A stretch of 64,000 bases of DNA, from the NCBI GenBank assembly GCA_022457155.1, contig JAJGOT010000459.1:496001-560000 (forward strand). The letters run 5' to 3'. Shown here one piece after another: positions 53,710 through 64,000 of the stretch. The notes beneath the pieces were generated by a model. That model worked only from the letters and a program-made list of their open reading frames with translations, ran no database searches and was not told the DNA's origin. The number at the start of each line of letters is the position of its first letter. Position 1 is the stretch's first letter. Made by a program: the position numbers and the translations under genes. The stretch comes from Cladopsammia gracilis (Eukaryota; Cnidaria; Anthozoa; Scleractinia; Dendrophylliidae).

Positions 53710-55430
53710 AGAGAGTAAAGAGACGCCTCAGGTGATACTTAATAATCACGAGTTTGCTTGTTTTTAGACAAAACTATTCAATATTGGACCAAATACCTTT
53801 TATTATACACAAAATGTTCCTCTAAAACCGAGAGGAACATGTCAAGTGGTTCGTCAAAGGGTGAAGCCGTAAATGCCATGATCAGGACATGAATGAGTAA
53901 ATATATCGATCGCTAACAAAACTCAGTGGTCCATTATTTTGAGGTTTTTATTTACAGAAACATGTTTTTTGGTTTGTCAAAGTTATACTTAAATCTATGA
54001 CATTATCCCCTAACAACCGTGTAGTAATAATAATGAGCTATATACAACAAACCCAAATCAGTTTCAGAACTGAAAAAAAAATGCTCTGTTTACTCATATA
54101 TGACTGATTACTTGAAGGGTCTCTGCAATATTGAACATTATTGTATAACATAGTTAAATGTTTGGTTCATTTCACTTTTAATAGAACCTGTCATTTCAAT
54201 CGCCAATTTTTTTATGGTTACCACTATTCTTAGACTTTTCATTTTGTTAGCTAAGACAAAAAGGAAAGTTACCTTTTGATTAGGAGGACAATATCCCGTC
54301 TAATTCAGTTAATTTAGAAACAAATTGAGTACGTAACAAAAGAAACTTTCAGTAAACAAATGGCTACAGGTCAGAGTCGTAAAAGATTCCATTCAATTGT
54401 TATTGCGCTAGAACCACCCGGTTATTATATTGTACATGACAATGAACACAATCACGGTTACTGCAAAACTAGCACCAGTACAAGAACGTATAGTGCTCAA
54501 TAGCTTTCATTTGAATGGCAACATTTTTATTTAGGATTTTCGATACGCACACCTGAAAAGTACTTCAACTTTGCAGATTGCATGTATACAGCGTAATATA
54601 CAGTGTCAAGCGACTGTATACAAGAGCATTACCCACGAATCGTTTCCGGGTAGAAAGCTTATCCCGGAAGGCCTGTAGAATGCGTAATAAATTTGATCAA
54701 AAACTGGAGTTTTCTTTAGTAAAATGTCGCACTTTTGTCTCAGAGGAATAAAACATGCCGTGTTTGGTACGAAATATGGTCAGCTTGGAATTTCGGAAAG
54801 GAGGAAAGAGCAGCGAGTAGATTCAGTTTCTTTTAAAGGAACAAAAATGATATGGAAAAACAACGCCATTCCAAGTTTGATTCCAAGTGTTTTCTTTAAA
54901 CATTTCTCAGTGTTGGTGGCGCTTCACTTTATTAGGGATACATAAACGACACCATAGGAAAAGTTTTATACCATATTGAAAATCTTTTAGTTACTTAAAT
55001 AGTCTCACTTAAATGGATCTCATCCACAGACTCAGTGATCACCGCAGGCAAAAATAGGAGCACAGACTGCCATAATTCACTGAGCTTTTTATCTAGTGAG
55101 TGACTGAAGGATCGATGATTCACGCGGACTACTCAGAGCAAATCCAGTGAGTGAATCAGTGGCACCGGCCAAGGAGGAGTTTAGGAAAACGCTTGGAGTG
55201 GTGTCTACCGTTTTTCCATATCATTATAAGCCCTAAGAGTGATCAGCATCAAATTTCTCCTCGTAATATTAATGCCTTATCAATCAAAAGGGTCATGAGA
55301 ATTAAGGACATGATCATACAAGATGAGTTCTCTTGATATCCAAACAATTTCTCCCCATTACTTCTTTAGGAAATGTATAGGACTAGAAATGAGAATTTAA
55401 ATTTCGATATTAGGGCTTAAAGGGTTAAAG
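53710..55430. other. intergenic, no gene recognised
   Basis: AT-rich sequence with incidental frames (for example plus 54724-54945). Nothing I can support. Confidence 0.4.
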
Positions 55431-55439
55431 GAGACTATC

Positions 55440-55860
55440 TTTTCAAATCTTTCAGTTGAATATGCTCGAGCGGTAGAAAACTCTAGCCGAAAGGAATCGC
55501 TTATTCCCCGAATTAATTTGCTAGCTGCTTTCTCCATTCCGAAAACCCTAGCCAACCCACTTGTATAAATGTCGTACCCAGAGCAACATTTTTCCCTTTG
55601 AAAATGAAAGGTGTTTCATGTTCCAATACTGAACGTTTGAGGGGAAATTTTAACTGAGTATACTCCAGCGGTAGAAAATTCTACCCGAGGAATCTTATCG
55701 GCGAATCTGCTTGTTGTTTTCTCCTTTCCAAAAATCCTAGCTGACGTAATTTTGTACCCTAAAACACGTTTCTGATACCTTCGAAAAAGAAAAGTGTTAA
55801 ATTTTCCGACTTAGGGGAGTTCGAGGCGAAATTCAACTAAAGAAAACTCTAGTGTTAGTT
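55440..55860. repeat. degenerate tandem repeat of about 195 bp, 2+ copies
   Basis: TCGAGCGGTAGAAAACTCTA / TCCAGCGGTAGAAAATTCTA, GCTTTCTCCATTCCGAAAA / GTTTTCTCCTTTCCAAAAA and CGTTTGAGGGGAAATTT recur in order. Confidence 0.7.
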
Positions 55861-55869
55861 TGATTAATC

Positions 55870-57720
55870 AACAAATGTTTGAGGTGAGCGAAGCCCTTCC
55901 GAACACTATGATTCCATAAAACGATCCGATAGGTGCTTGGCGAATTTGCAAAAGCCTGTAAAATCTATGCTTATTATTTTTATACTGAGGTATGCTAATT
56001 CTGTGTTTAGGTTAAGTAAATCAGATGCCATTTTAAAGTGGCTAAAAGTGGATAAACTGCCGGGATCAATAGTATCTTAGTCCTCTAAGAATATACGATA
56101 CACGATGACTGTTTGTATTAAAATACCTTCATACTGTTTCGTGATACTAGCCTTGACTGACTCATGCCGGCTGAATCCTTTCTCCAGCTAACTTCTGGGC
56201 TTTACTGACTTGATCCTTCTAAGTTTGTAGCTACTCCTTCAGGTTCAGCATCCAAACTCAGCTGCAAGACCCTGCAACATTCACCGCCTAGGCGGCCGAG
56301 AACTGATCAAATCACAGTCATGCCGCCCATTGTGAGTTCAAAAATAACTTGCCTTCGTGACTTATTGTGTCTAATAAAATAAATCGCGTGTATATCGGTA
56401 AGGACCGATGACATGAAGTGACTGATACAACACAGCGTGTTTTGTGTCTAAGGTATTATTAGCAAAATGCAACACCCGGAAACATAACACTTACTCTCAA
56501 GTTTCAACGTGTGCACGATTCCACATCTTTCTGAATCTCTCGGATCTCTATCTCGCCTCTCCACACCCTCAGCTCGGAAAATAATTCGTTTAAGTCATAG
56601 TTATTTCAGCTTTTTTTTGCGCCGCTGTACTGAAATATAAAAGTATCTCTCCGTTCATTTTGTGAAAATTTCAAGACTTTCCTAAACCATCGCAACCGGT
56701 TACATGTAAAACGGTTCAGTTTACACTGTAAACGCTTTCTGCCATGGAGACGTGTCCAGCGAAAACGTAACAGGGAATGTTCTAGTATGAGGCTAAGTGG
56801 TTTCACATTTTTTAGCCGTATCGTCATTTATCGGCTATTATTGAAGTCATAGGCGCATGATGTTATGGCTTGTACGTCATGCTACAAAATTTCCGTAAAA
56901 TTTCTCGAAGTTTTGAGAGGAAAAACTTGTGAAGTGATAGGTGTATGATATGGCAAGTATAAGTCATAATACTTCCGTAAAATTTCTCGAAGTCAGTGAG
57001 AGAGACAATTGTGAATTTTTAAATCGTTTGCTCGAACCTTCTGATCGGTAGAAAAAAGCACAGGTTGTTTAAATCACTAAAATAACAACCGGGATTTTAG
57101 AACATCATTTCACATTATTATTCAAAAACACAATATCAAGTCACCGATTTGTTATTTTATTGCTAAAATAATATTGAGCTGTTTCAGTAATTTTCATTTC
57201 CCATATTACCTCTAAAACATTTTCAGTGATTTCATTAGTTCGATCGACCTTTCTGACAGAAAAACAAAGCTAAACCATGTTTCAAGCCATTTTGGTTTTG
57301 TCGCAGATAAAATATGATTAAAGCTGCATGAGTAGTATTTTTTAAAATCAAGCGTGTCATTCTGACTTCTGTAGTTGTAAAGACACGTTCTTCTTGCTTC
57401 CGGGGTATTAAAATATGAAACAGCTAGCCTGCGACAATGTTGCAGAAGTTCATTTTTTATCAATTTTAATTTACGTTGTCTTCTAGATCTAGTCTTTCAA
57501 TTTCACAGTGATCGCTTTACGCCTTGTTAGTTTTATGGAAGCTTTATTTTTAAAAATGGAACTATTGTATTTTTAATCCCACTTGCACGCTAGATTGTAG
57601 CGCCTATGACGTCGATTTATCGAGTTACTTTCTGTTTTTATTAGTTGCTTCTTTCATATTGTCAACGGGATATTTCACGCCAATTAACTCGCTTGAAAAA
57701 CGCTCTGGAGCGTTCGTACG
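55870..57720. other. upstream of HSF1, no gene recognised
   Basis: Two segments with TTCCGTAAAATTTCTCGAAG (56892 and 56971) form a short direct duplication with imperfect TTCnnGAA units. Open frames at 56606-56827 and 57212-57463 (minus) are not recognisable as genes. Confidence 0.4.
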
Positions 57721-57732
57721 TCAACGAAAAGG

Positions 57733-57745
57733 TTCTAGAATGTTC
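57733..57745. promoter_or_regulatory. perfect heat-shock element 1
   Basis: TTCTAGAATGTTC is three alternating nTTCn/nGAAn units (TTC-ta-GAA-tg-TTC), the HSF trimer site, about 1.08 kb upstream of the HSF start codon. Confidence 0.6.
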
Positions 57746-57777
57746 TGATATTGACAACACGCGTAAATGCGAGTGGC

Positions 57778-57790
57778 GAATGTTCCGGAA
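57778..57790. promoter_or_regulatory. perfect heat-shock element 2
   Basis: GAATGTTCCGGAA gives GAA-tg-TTC-cg-GAA, 45 bp after the first site. The paired perfect trimers suggest a heat-responsive promoter or enhancer. Possible HSF1 autoregulation, or control of an unseen transcript. Confidence 0.6.
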
Positions 57791-58473
57791 CAGCCAGCTT
57801 GCGTGACTTTCGTGTAAGCATATTATCATAGTGTTTATTTCACTTCCGGTTAGACCAATGAAACATTTTCAAAAATCATAATGGCAACAATTTTATATAA
57901 GGGTTGATTTAATCGAAGATAAAGCTTTCCAGAATATGTTTTTAAAGTAATGATTTATTTTCTACTTAGTGAAACTTGATCACCACGTGAAAATATTCTA
58001 ATATATATTACATATTAAAATACAAAAGATAAATATGCAGTTTTCTAAACGTCAAAGACCTTTTTGAATAAATGACTTTCATTTCAGGGTTTTGTAGAGA
58101 AAGTAAATATTGAAGTGAGTCTAGTGGAATTTCGTATTTTATAGGCGTAAAAGAAATTCTTTAATTTTGAATGGATTTGGGAAATAAAAATTAACTATAT
58201 TCATGAGCAAAGATAAAGAATTTTCTGTTCTCCTTTTGCAAAATAAAATCTCTCTTTTTTACATGTAATTCACGGCGATTTTATAATAGCGTAAACTTTT
58301 AAGAAGCCCTCGCGCGGTAATCGATCCTATACAAATTTATGCAGAATCAGATAAGCTTCCGATTCTCTGGAACCGTCAGTGAGCTACGAAACGTGCGCCG
58401 AGGTCCATGGAGAAGGTTCTGGAAGCCGGGGCACAGGTGTTTTGTTCTCCTTGAACCATGGCAACTGCTCCAA

Positions 58474-58481
58474 TGACGTCA
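58474..58481. promoter_or_regulatory. CRE palindrome TGACGTCA
   Basis: CCAATGACGTCA 345 bp upstream of the HSF start codon combines a CCAAT box and a CREB/ATF site. This GC-richer segment (58340-58760) is the likely HSF1 proximal promoter/5' UTR. Open frames there on both strands are unrecognised. Confidence 0.45.
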
Positions 58482-58825
58482 GTAAGGCACCCACCTAGGT
58501 CACCACCCGAGCCCTCGTCTAAAACAGCTTCAGGCGATTTTAGGGCCATCAAAATTCCAATTACTAAATATAGAAAGTCAACAATCAAATCACGTCTACC
58601 GCAGTATCGTCTGCAACTTGTTTACAATTTTGAAGGTCAACACGCCCTTAAAGTGGCTATCCCCAGGTCCCGATGCGTCCGACGCGCAGAGAGATATAAA
58701 AGCCTGCGTGGGGGACGGCAAAAAACATGGCCGATATATGACTCGCTTGGGTAACCTACGCCACCTTGATTTCAACACGCAAACTTGCGAGGAAGCTTTA
58801 TTGTTTAGGGCGATCTAACAAAAGT

Positions 58826-58948
58826 ATGCCGATGAAGACAGGAGACGCAGATTCGAGTGGTATTCCTTCTAATGTGCCTGCTTTTCTTGTTAAACTATGG
58901 AAGCTGGTGGAGGACCCACAGTACGAGGAACACATTTCGTGGAACAAG
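58826..58948 (+). CDS. HSF1: HSF1 exon 1 (start, GC donor)
   Basis: 41 codons, [20 protein letters not shown] through HISWNK. The donor is AACAAG|GCAAGC, so the intron begins GC. No GT nearby keeps the conserved WNKNGTGF frame. The phase-0 join to exon 2 is exact. Confidence 0.9.
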
Positions 58949-61900
58949 GCAAGCTAAAAGCTGAATTATTAATCATACTGAGCTGTTTCACAATTTCTAG
59001 CTCACAGGAAGCTTTTATTTTATCATCCATGAAGCTTGATCACTTGTATATAGTCGATTTTACGACAATTCCGTGACATATACACAGCTAAAACAAAATG
59101 ATGTTTAACCTTCTGAATTATTTTTTTTTTTGCAGAATGGAACTGGATTCCTTGTTCACGATCAGGCCACTTTTGCACGCGAAATTCTTCCCAAATATTT
59201 CAAACACAACAATTTTGCAAGCTTTGTTCGTCAGCTGAATATGTGTAAGTATATTTTTAAAAATAATCCACCGGTTGTATACTTTTATTAAGCTTATATT
59301 TTCATTTATACATTTTACATGTTCCTTAAGGATACACGTATAGTTCGGCCGCATCCGTTCGCGGCAAGAATTAAATTAATCGATTTTCCATTAATTGAAC
59401 TTCCCTATTTTGAGAAAAAACACGAAACTCTTGGCTCGCCGGCTTTTGATGTACTTTTTTACTTTGTAAAGAATTTAGTGATTGATTTTTTTTTAAGAAT
59501 GTGTGCAATGCGTAATGTCACTGTCAACTTTTGTCTCTGGGAATTTACTGGTGGGCGATGAAACTGATGTTTTTCTTTCCGGCTAGCAGGTACTACTATC
59601 ATTCTTTATTAAATAAACTTCGTTCAAAGGCTTCCTTAAGTTTGATGACAGTTCCTTCATTCGATCTACAAAATATTAACTGTAAAATGTTTATTTGAAA
59701 TAATAAAATTTTGTAATCAAACCCAAGTTGTACATGAAGCTGAAATTGATCGAGCGCGTTACTTGACGGTGCTAGGGAGTGGGTGGGGGAGGGTCCTCTG
59801 GTCAGAATGTTCTTTGGTGTATATTGAATGAAAGTGTTGGCTTAATGTTTTTGAAGAGCAATATACAAAAATAATAAAATGATAGTTTTGATGAAATTTT
59901 ATCCTTCCTTCTTTTCAGTCTTTCCATTTGTGTTTGTGCTATAGTTTTCGTTTTTGCAAATGACATCATTATGTACTCAGTATTTGTGACCATTAATTTG
60001 TTCAATGAAAGATTTTCAGGCTTCAAGTGACATATTAAATTATTTCAACTAGCTTTGAAACTTTTTAGGGACTTGAATCATAGCAGGGATATAAAATGGA
60101 AAATTTGAAACCCGCTAAGATGTCAGACCATTTTGCACACTCCAAATTGAGGACTATTCATTTTTTCTTTCAAAGTTATGTTGTATACCCACAACTCTGT
60201 TATGGAAAATTTGGAATGCACCAGTTCAAAAAAAGCTTCACTAAAATGCTCAAAGACTAGCTATGAGCATGGAATATCCAATTATTCAAGCCTCCGAGAC
60301 ATTCTCTAAGTTTTCTGAACTCAAGATTTCTAGTCACTATTTTCAAATGTTGAGATTGTATGACACAGATAAAATTTGTTGCTCAATTTTATAGTTTTAT
60401 AAATGCAGAGCTTCTTTGTGTCAAAAAAATACTCAGTGATGAATTTTTGTTGAGCAAACAAATTCATGTAGGTCAGATGTGTCAAGCCGCCAACTGTCGC
60501 CTGCTTTGCACGTGAACATTCCTCTGATGTCAATTATTAATAACAAACCAATCAGCATTCGTTATTTCAAATAAGGCTACCGTTGGAAAATTCCAATAAT
60601 CAATTTTAAACCTGAATTTTGATTTCAATAATGCAATCCATTCCCGATTAATGAAAGTCATTGCCAAATGATAACGCGCTGAGTATTTTGACTGTAAGTG
60701 ACTCTGTCTTGTTGAATCATGGTAATACTATAAAATGTTTTGGGGTGCTCATTTTCCTAGAGATGTTATTCAGTGTGTGAAATTTGAACAATCAAGATCA
60801 AGTTAGTGCTGTCTGCACATACATTAACCCTAATTGTTTGTACTTAATAATAAAGAGAGGAAACCAAACATTCAATTTGAATTATGAACAAAAAGAGAAT
60901 GATCGTGTCGAAGGGCTGAAACAGTCATTGTTGTCAGTGCACCGAGTAACTCCATGGTGTCAGTGAACCGTATAATTATTGGGATAAACAATTGAAACCA
61001 CAGATAAACTGTTATCCAAAAATAAACTCATTTAATGAAAAAATAGCCCCAAGTGCAAGTTCAAGTTATGTTTATATTATTTTGATTTTGAAAATTATAC
61101 AGTACTAATATAGCCTCCTCAATATAACCTCCTCCACCTCAACACCTCCCCCCTCCCCTCCCCCCTCCCCTCCCCAGAAGGCAAGAGAAATCTTTCAAAC
61201 TCGCTGTCACTTATATTTTAAACTAATATATCTCCACTAAAATTTATTGTGTGTGAAGGTGCCTGAGGTGTGTTGGAACCTGTTCATGCAAATTATGTGG
61301 TAAAGCAGAATAGTTTAATCTTTTAGTTCTGAGATCTAGGAGTTCTTAAGATCTAGTTTTTGTTGAGTTTAAGTTGAATCAGCTTACTAGTGAGAGGTGT
61401 CCTAGAGTTTACCCTTTACCATTTTACTCATTTAGTCATTATTTGAGTCATGTGATGTAGTCTCATGGTGGATGAAATCGTTAAGTGTGGCCTTTGGCTA
61501 TATAAATTTTATTATGCTGTACAAGGTGGTTCTGACTTATGAGTCTGTGGATGAAATCCTAAGGTGTGACCATTAAAAGAAAAGCTATTTAGCAGTTTAG
61601 GCCTATGGTATTGTTTGTTATGCTGTACAAGGTGGTTTTTTGTTTCAGTCTGTGGGTGAAATCCTCAAGTGTGACCATTCAAGTGAAAGCTACTGAGCAG
61701 AACTTTCCTCTGGTGCTGTTCATTATAGGCAGGTACAAAAGTCGGAATGGATCAACTCGGATTGGATCGGACCGGACCCAGTCCAGGGCGGATCAATTCG
61801 GATTGACCCGGATAGACTCGAATCATGGAAAAAAATGAAATGAGAAAAAAATAAACATTTTACCCAATTGTAGCTTAAAATTTCTCTCAGAAATACGCCA

Positions 61901-63020
61901 AATCAAGTGAGCTTTGCAACGTTTAGAGCTCAGTGGCATTCACCCGCCATTTTGTTTACTAGTGCCAGTTCCTTTCTGATCAGGTTACAAACTCGTGGTC
62001 TTCACACGCGTGCCATAGATCGATCATATGTTAAAGATCCGATCCGAGTTGATCCGTTCCGACTTTTGTACCTGCCTGTTTATTATGCTGTACAAGGTGG
62101 TTCTAACTTTTGAGTTTATGAATGAAAGCCCAAAGTGTGACCATTCAAATGAAAGCTGTTGAATAGTACTTTCCTTTGGTGCTGTTTACTGTACAGTGTA
62201 TATATTATGCTGTACAAGGTGGTTCTAACTTTTGAGAGGCCCTGCCAGGGTAAATTCCGACAGGCAACATGACCCAAAAAGTAGTGACAGCACGTAAAAT
62301 GAAATCGCGACAAGAGACAAATGTTCGTTCAATTTCCGACAGCAACGTGAAACATTGATAAGACACCCGCACGAGACACTTTAAAATTCAGACAAGTGAC
62401 ATGGACCCCCCCCCCCCCCCCCCTGGCAGGGCCTCTTTTGAGTCTTTGGATGAAATCCTCAAGTGTGTGCCTTATTATTAATCTAATTTAATTACAATAG
62501 ATGGCTTCCGTAAAGTGATTGGTGCTGAACAAGGAGGCTTGAGGTCAGAGAAAGATGAGTGGGAGTTTTTTAATGGGAACTTCAACAAATATCATCCTGA
62601 ATTACTTGAGAATGTCAAGAGAAAGGCTACACCAGAAGAAAAGAAAGTGAAGAATGAAGATGTATCCAAAGTGCTAAATGATGTACAGGACATGAAAGGA
62701 AAGCAGGATGAAATGACATCGAAGCTTGATCAGATTAAGAGGTGAGAGTTCAAAGTCAAGAAATACACTTTTTTTCATGCTTTGAGGAGGTACTATGGTG
62801 AAATGGGTAGCAGATCAGATTTTGACCTGAAGATGTGTGGTTCAAGTCCTACATTCTATATTTATGTTTCCTTTTACTCTGTATGTATTGTCTCACACTA
62901 CTAAGGTGTATAAATAGGTTGGAACATAACAGAATTATGTTTGGGGAAAATGGGGGGCGGGCGGTGGGGTTAATACTTATCCAATGGATAAGTATTAACA
63001 AAATCCTTTGTGTTATCCAT

Positions 63021-63057
<37 letters not shown>

Positions 63058-64000
63058 TTTTGAACAACCGGGGCCTGTAGTTGTAATACTCCAAGTTACT
63101 TAATGCTACAGAAACTAAAGCCACAATCACAGACAGTTGTAGTACAGTATGAAGAGCATTAGTGCCTCACATTCAAGCTTCATTATTTATTACCTTACAA
63201 GTCAATTTTTTTCCTTTTAAAATAAAGTGAGCTACACTTAGTGAACTACAAACAGGATGACATTTCTGCATACCATAATTTGTTATTCAAGTTGGATTTA
63301 ATTCATTGTTTTGCAAAATTAATGTTTTTCCATTTCACAATGTTCTCTTTTTCAGGGAAAATGTTACCTTGTGGCATGAACTGGGAGAACTTAGACAAAA
63401 GCATCAAAGACAACAGCAGATTGTTAATAAGGTGCATATATAAATGAGGATGAGTACTTGTATGTGTCATCCACCTTATAAATATTATGTCCGTAATCAA
63501 AAGACAACTGAGCTGTATTTTAAACTACTTAAGGATACTTATCACAAATTGAAGAAGGAATTTCTTTTTCCAGCTTTTTCAGTATCTGATGCGGCTGATG
63601 TATCAGAATGAAAAGCTTATGGCAAATAGAAAAAGGTGAGCATTTAACATAATGATTGAATCACTTGATAATGCACATGAAATAAGGTCGTAATGCTTTG
63701 ATTTCACGCTCCTTCCAATAAACACCTCCTTTCTAATAAGCACCCCCCCCCCCCCCCTTGAAGATGCTTTGCCAGAAAGCTACATTTATCTTTTCAAAGA
63801 AAATGACGTTTTAAAAGACATTGAGGTACAATAATGAATTATATTTTGACTATGTGAATTGTACAGTTTCTGTTATTGTTCATTAAAGTTCTTTTTCACA
63901 CGCGTGTTTTCGTCAAAAAAGAAATAAGCACCCTTCCCTAATAAGTGCCCACCCTTTATATTAGCACCCCAGGCACTTAAACAAATCATTACAGTACCTG
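58826..64000 (+). CDS. HSF1: heat shock factor, HSF1-like (5' part, runs off the window)
   Basis: Transcription factor that trimerises on stress and binds nGAAn repeats in the nucleus. Exons are 58826-58948, 59136-59244, 62501-62741, 63356-63431 and 63574-63635 (continuing). Phases are consistent across all junctions. The winged-helix DNA-binding domain is complete: [69 protein letters not shown] heptad-repeat HR-A/B coiled coil follows ([49 protein letters not shown]). The N-terminal spacer of about 14 residues is short, as in HSF1. ATG 58826 or 58832 could be used. The regulatory and activation domains lie beyond the edge. Confidence 0.95.
59136..59244 (+). CDS. HSF1: HSF1 exon 2 (DNA-recognition helix)
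   Basis: Acceptor T11-GCAG|AAT, donor ATATGT|GTAAGT. Encodes [20 protein letters not shown] and [16 protein letters not shown], including the recognition helix. Confidence 0.96.
61500..62500. repeat. degenerate minisatellite in HSF1 intron 2
   Basis: Units of about 90-110 bp with GTGACCATTCAAATGAAAGC, CTTTCCTYTGGTGCTGTT, TTATGCTGTACAAGGTGGTT and CTGTGGATGAAATCCT, interrupted by a 341-bp element (61737-62077) and by a second insertion ending in a C run (62240-62435). Same family as 45967-46230, inverted. Confidence 0.88.
61737..62077. mobile_element. 341-bp element built of GGATCGGATT motifs
   Basis: Ends AGGCAGGTACAAAAGTCGGA and its inverse, continuing with ATGGATCAACTCGGAT on the left and ATCCGAGTTGATCC on the right. 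The left arm then runs through repeated GGATTGGATCGGACCGGACC-like motifs. Flanked by GTTCATTAT (61728-61736) and GTTTATTAT (62078-62086), a 9-bp target duplication with one change. Confidence 0.85.
62501..62741 (+). CDS. HSF1: HSF1 exon 3 (wing and HR-A)
   Basis: Acceptor AATTACAATAG|ATG, donor [31 protein letters not shown] ends the winged helix. [20 protein letters not shown] and [16 protein letters not shown] start the trimerisation coiled coil. Confidence 0.96.
62960..63078. mobile_element. TATCCA-motif foldback MITE
   Basis: TACTTATCCAATGGATAAGT and GTTATCCATTGGATAGTGA, TATCCGGTGGATAGCGTTAT, then GAACAACCGGGGCC. Short palindromic ATCCAYTGGAT motifs dominate. HSF1 intron 3. Confidence 0.75.
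63356..63431 (+). CDS. HSF1: HSF1 exon 4 (HR-B)
   Basis: Acceptor CTCTTTTTCAG|GGA, donor [31 protein letters not shown] plus QIVNK, heptads of the coiled coil. Confidence 0.94.
63574..63635 (+). CDS. HSF1: HSF1 exon 5
   Basis: Acceptor TTCTTTTTCCAG|CTT, donor [31 protein letters not shown] closes the HR-A/B region and begins the linker with basic residues. Confidence 0.9.

Larger units (their letters stand above)
59245..62500. other. HSF1 intron 2
   Basis: A 3.26-kb intron. It is AT-rich with no feature until a CT-rich tract (61138-61180) and the minisatellite/foldback complex at 61500-62500. Confidence 0.7.

Noticed and set aside
58376..58754. Opposed open frames just upstream of HSF1 as a divergent gene
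   Set aside because: Both strands are open over the same GC-richer bases and neither resembles a known protein. More likely HSF1 promoter and 5' UTR.

Overview
This window is eukaryotic. It is intron-rich and AT-rich, has no operons, and is crowded with foldback elements (MITEs), LINE and Penelope relics, microsatellites and intron-containing tRNA genes. The two recognisable protein genes and the repeat vocabulary point to an invertebrate, most likely an anthozoan cnidarian such as a coral or anemone. That assignment is inference. The two genes themselves are read directly from exon homology, splice sites and reading phase.

Layout. (1) 1-8369 is a tandem array of 2.3-2.5 kb units. Each unit carries two intron-containing tRNA-Tyr(GUA) genes on the minus strand, and the units form an A-B-A'-B' higher-order repeat. 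Relics of the same tRNA cassette continue to 13.8 kb, broken by a 2.7 kb insertion and by a Penelope-like (GIY-YIG) fragment that itself contains a MITE. Two cassettes in opposite orientation follow at 15.9 and 17.2 kb. (2) 13.8-19.6 kb holds several near-perfect inverted repeats, including a perfect 122-bp palindrome with an 11-bp target duplication, and a tRNA-derived SINE. (3) 20214-38572, minus strand, is ORC6 (origin recognition complex subunit 6), six exons and 256 codons. Its introns are packed with transposons. Intron 3 (11.2 kb) contains a 10.2-kb element (23629-33841) with long terminal inverted repeats built from short GTCGGCCGATA-like motifs. Intron 1 contains a 1.46-kb element built from ATCGATT motifs, 12 bp from the splice donor. 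(4) 38.7-40.2 kb, just upstream of ORC6, is a GTACGAACGTAC motif array interrupted by a second Penelope GIY-YIG fragment with a hammerhead-like 3' motif. (5) 40.65-41.41 kb is a pure GGGGTC/GGGGCC hexanucleotide tract. (6) 41.5-57.5 kb has no gene I can recognise, only MITEs, minisatellites and low-copy duplications. (7) 58826 to the right edge, plus strand, is the 5' part of a heat shock factor gene (HSF1-like): the complete DNA-binding domain and HR-A/B region in five exons, with a GC-AG first intron. Two perfect heat-shock elements lie about 1.05 kb upstream.

The most unusual theme is that several unrelated element families share one architecture: inverted termini followed by arrays of a private, degenerate, often palindromic 6-14 bp motif. 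The 10.2-kb element is the largest. It inserted as one block, because it splits an older repeat whose halves lie on either side. It also carries candidate exons that I cannot assign.
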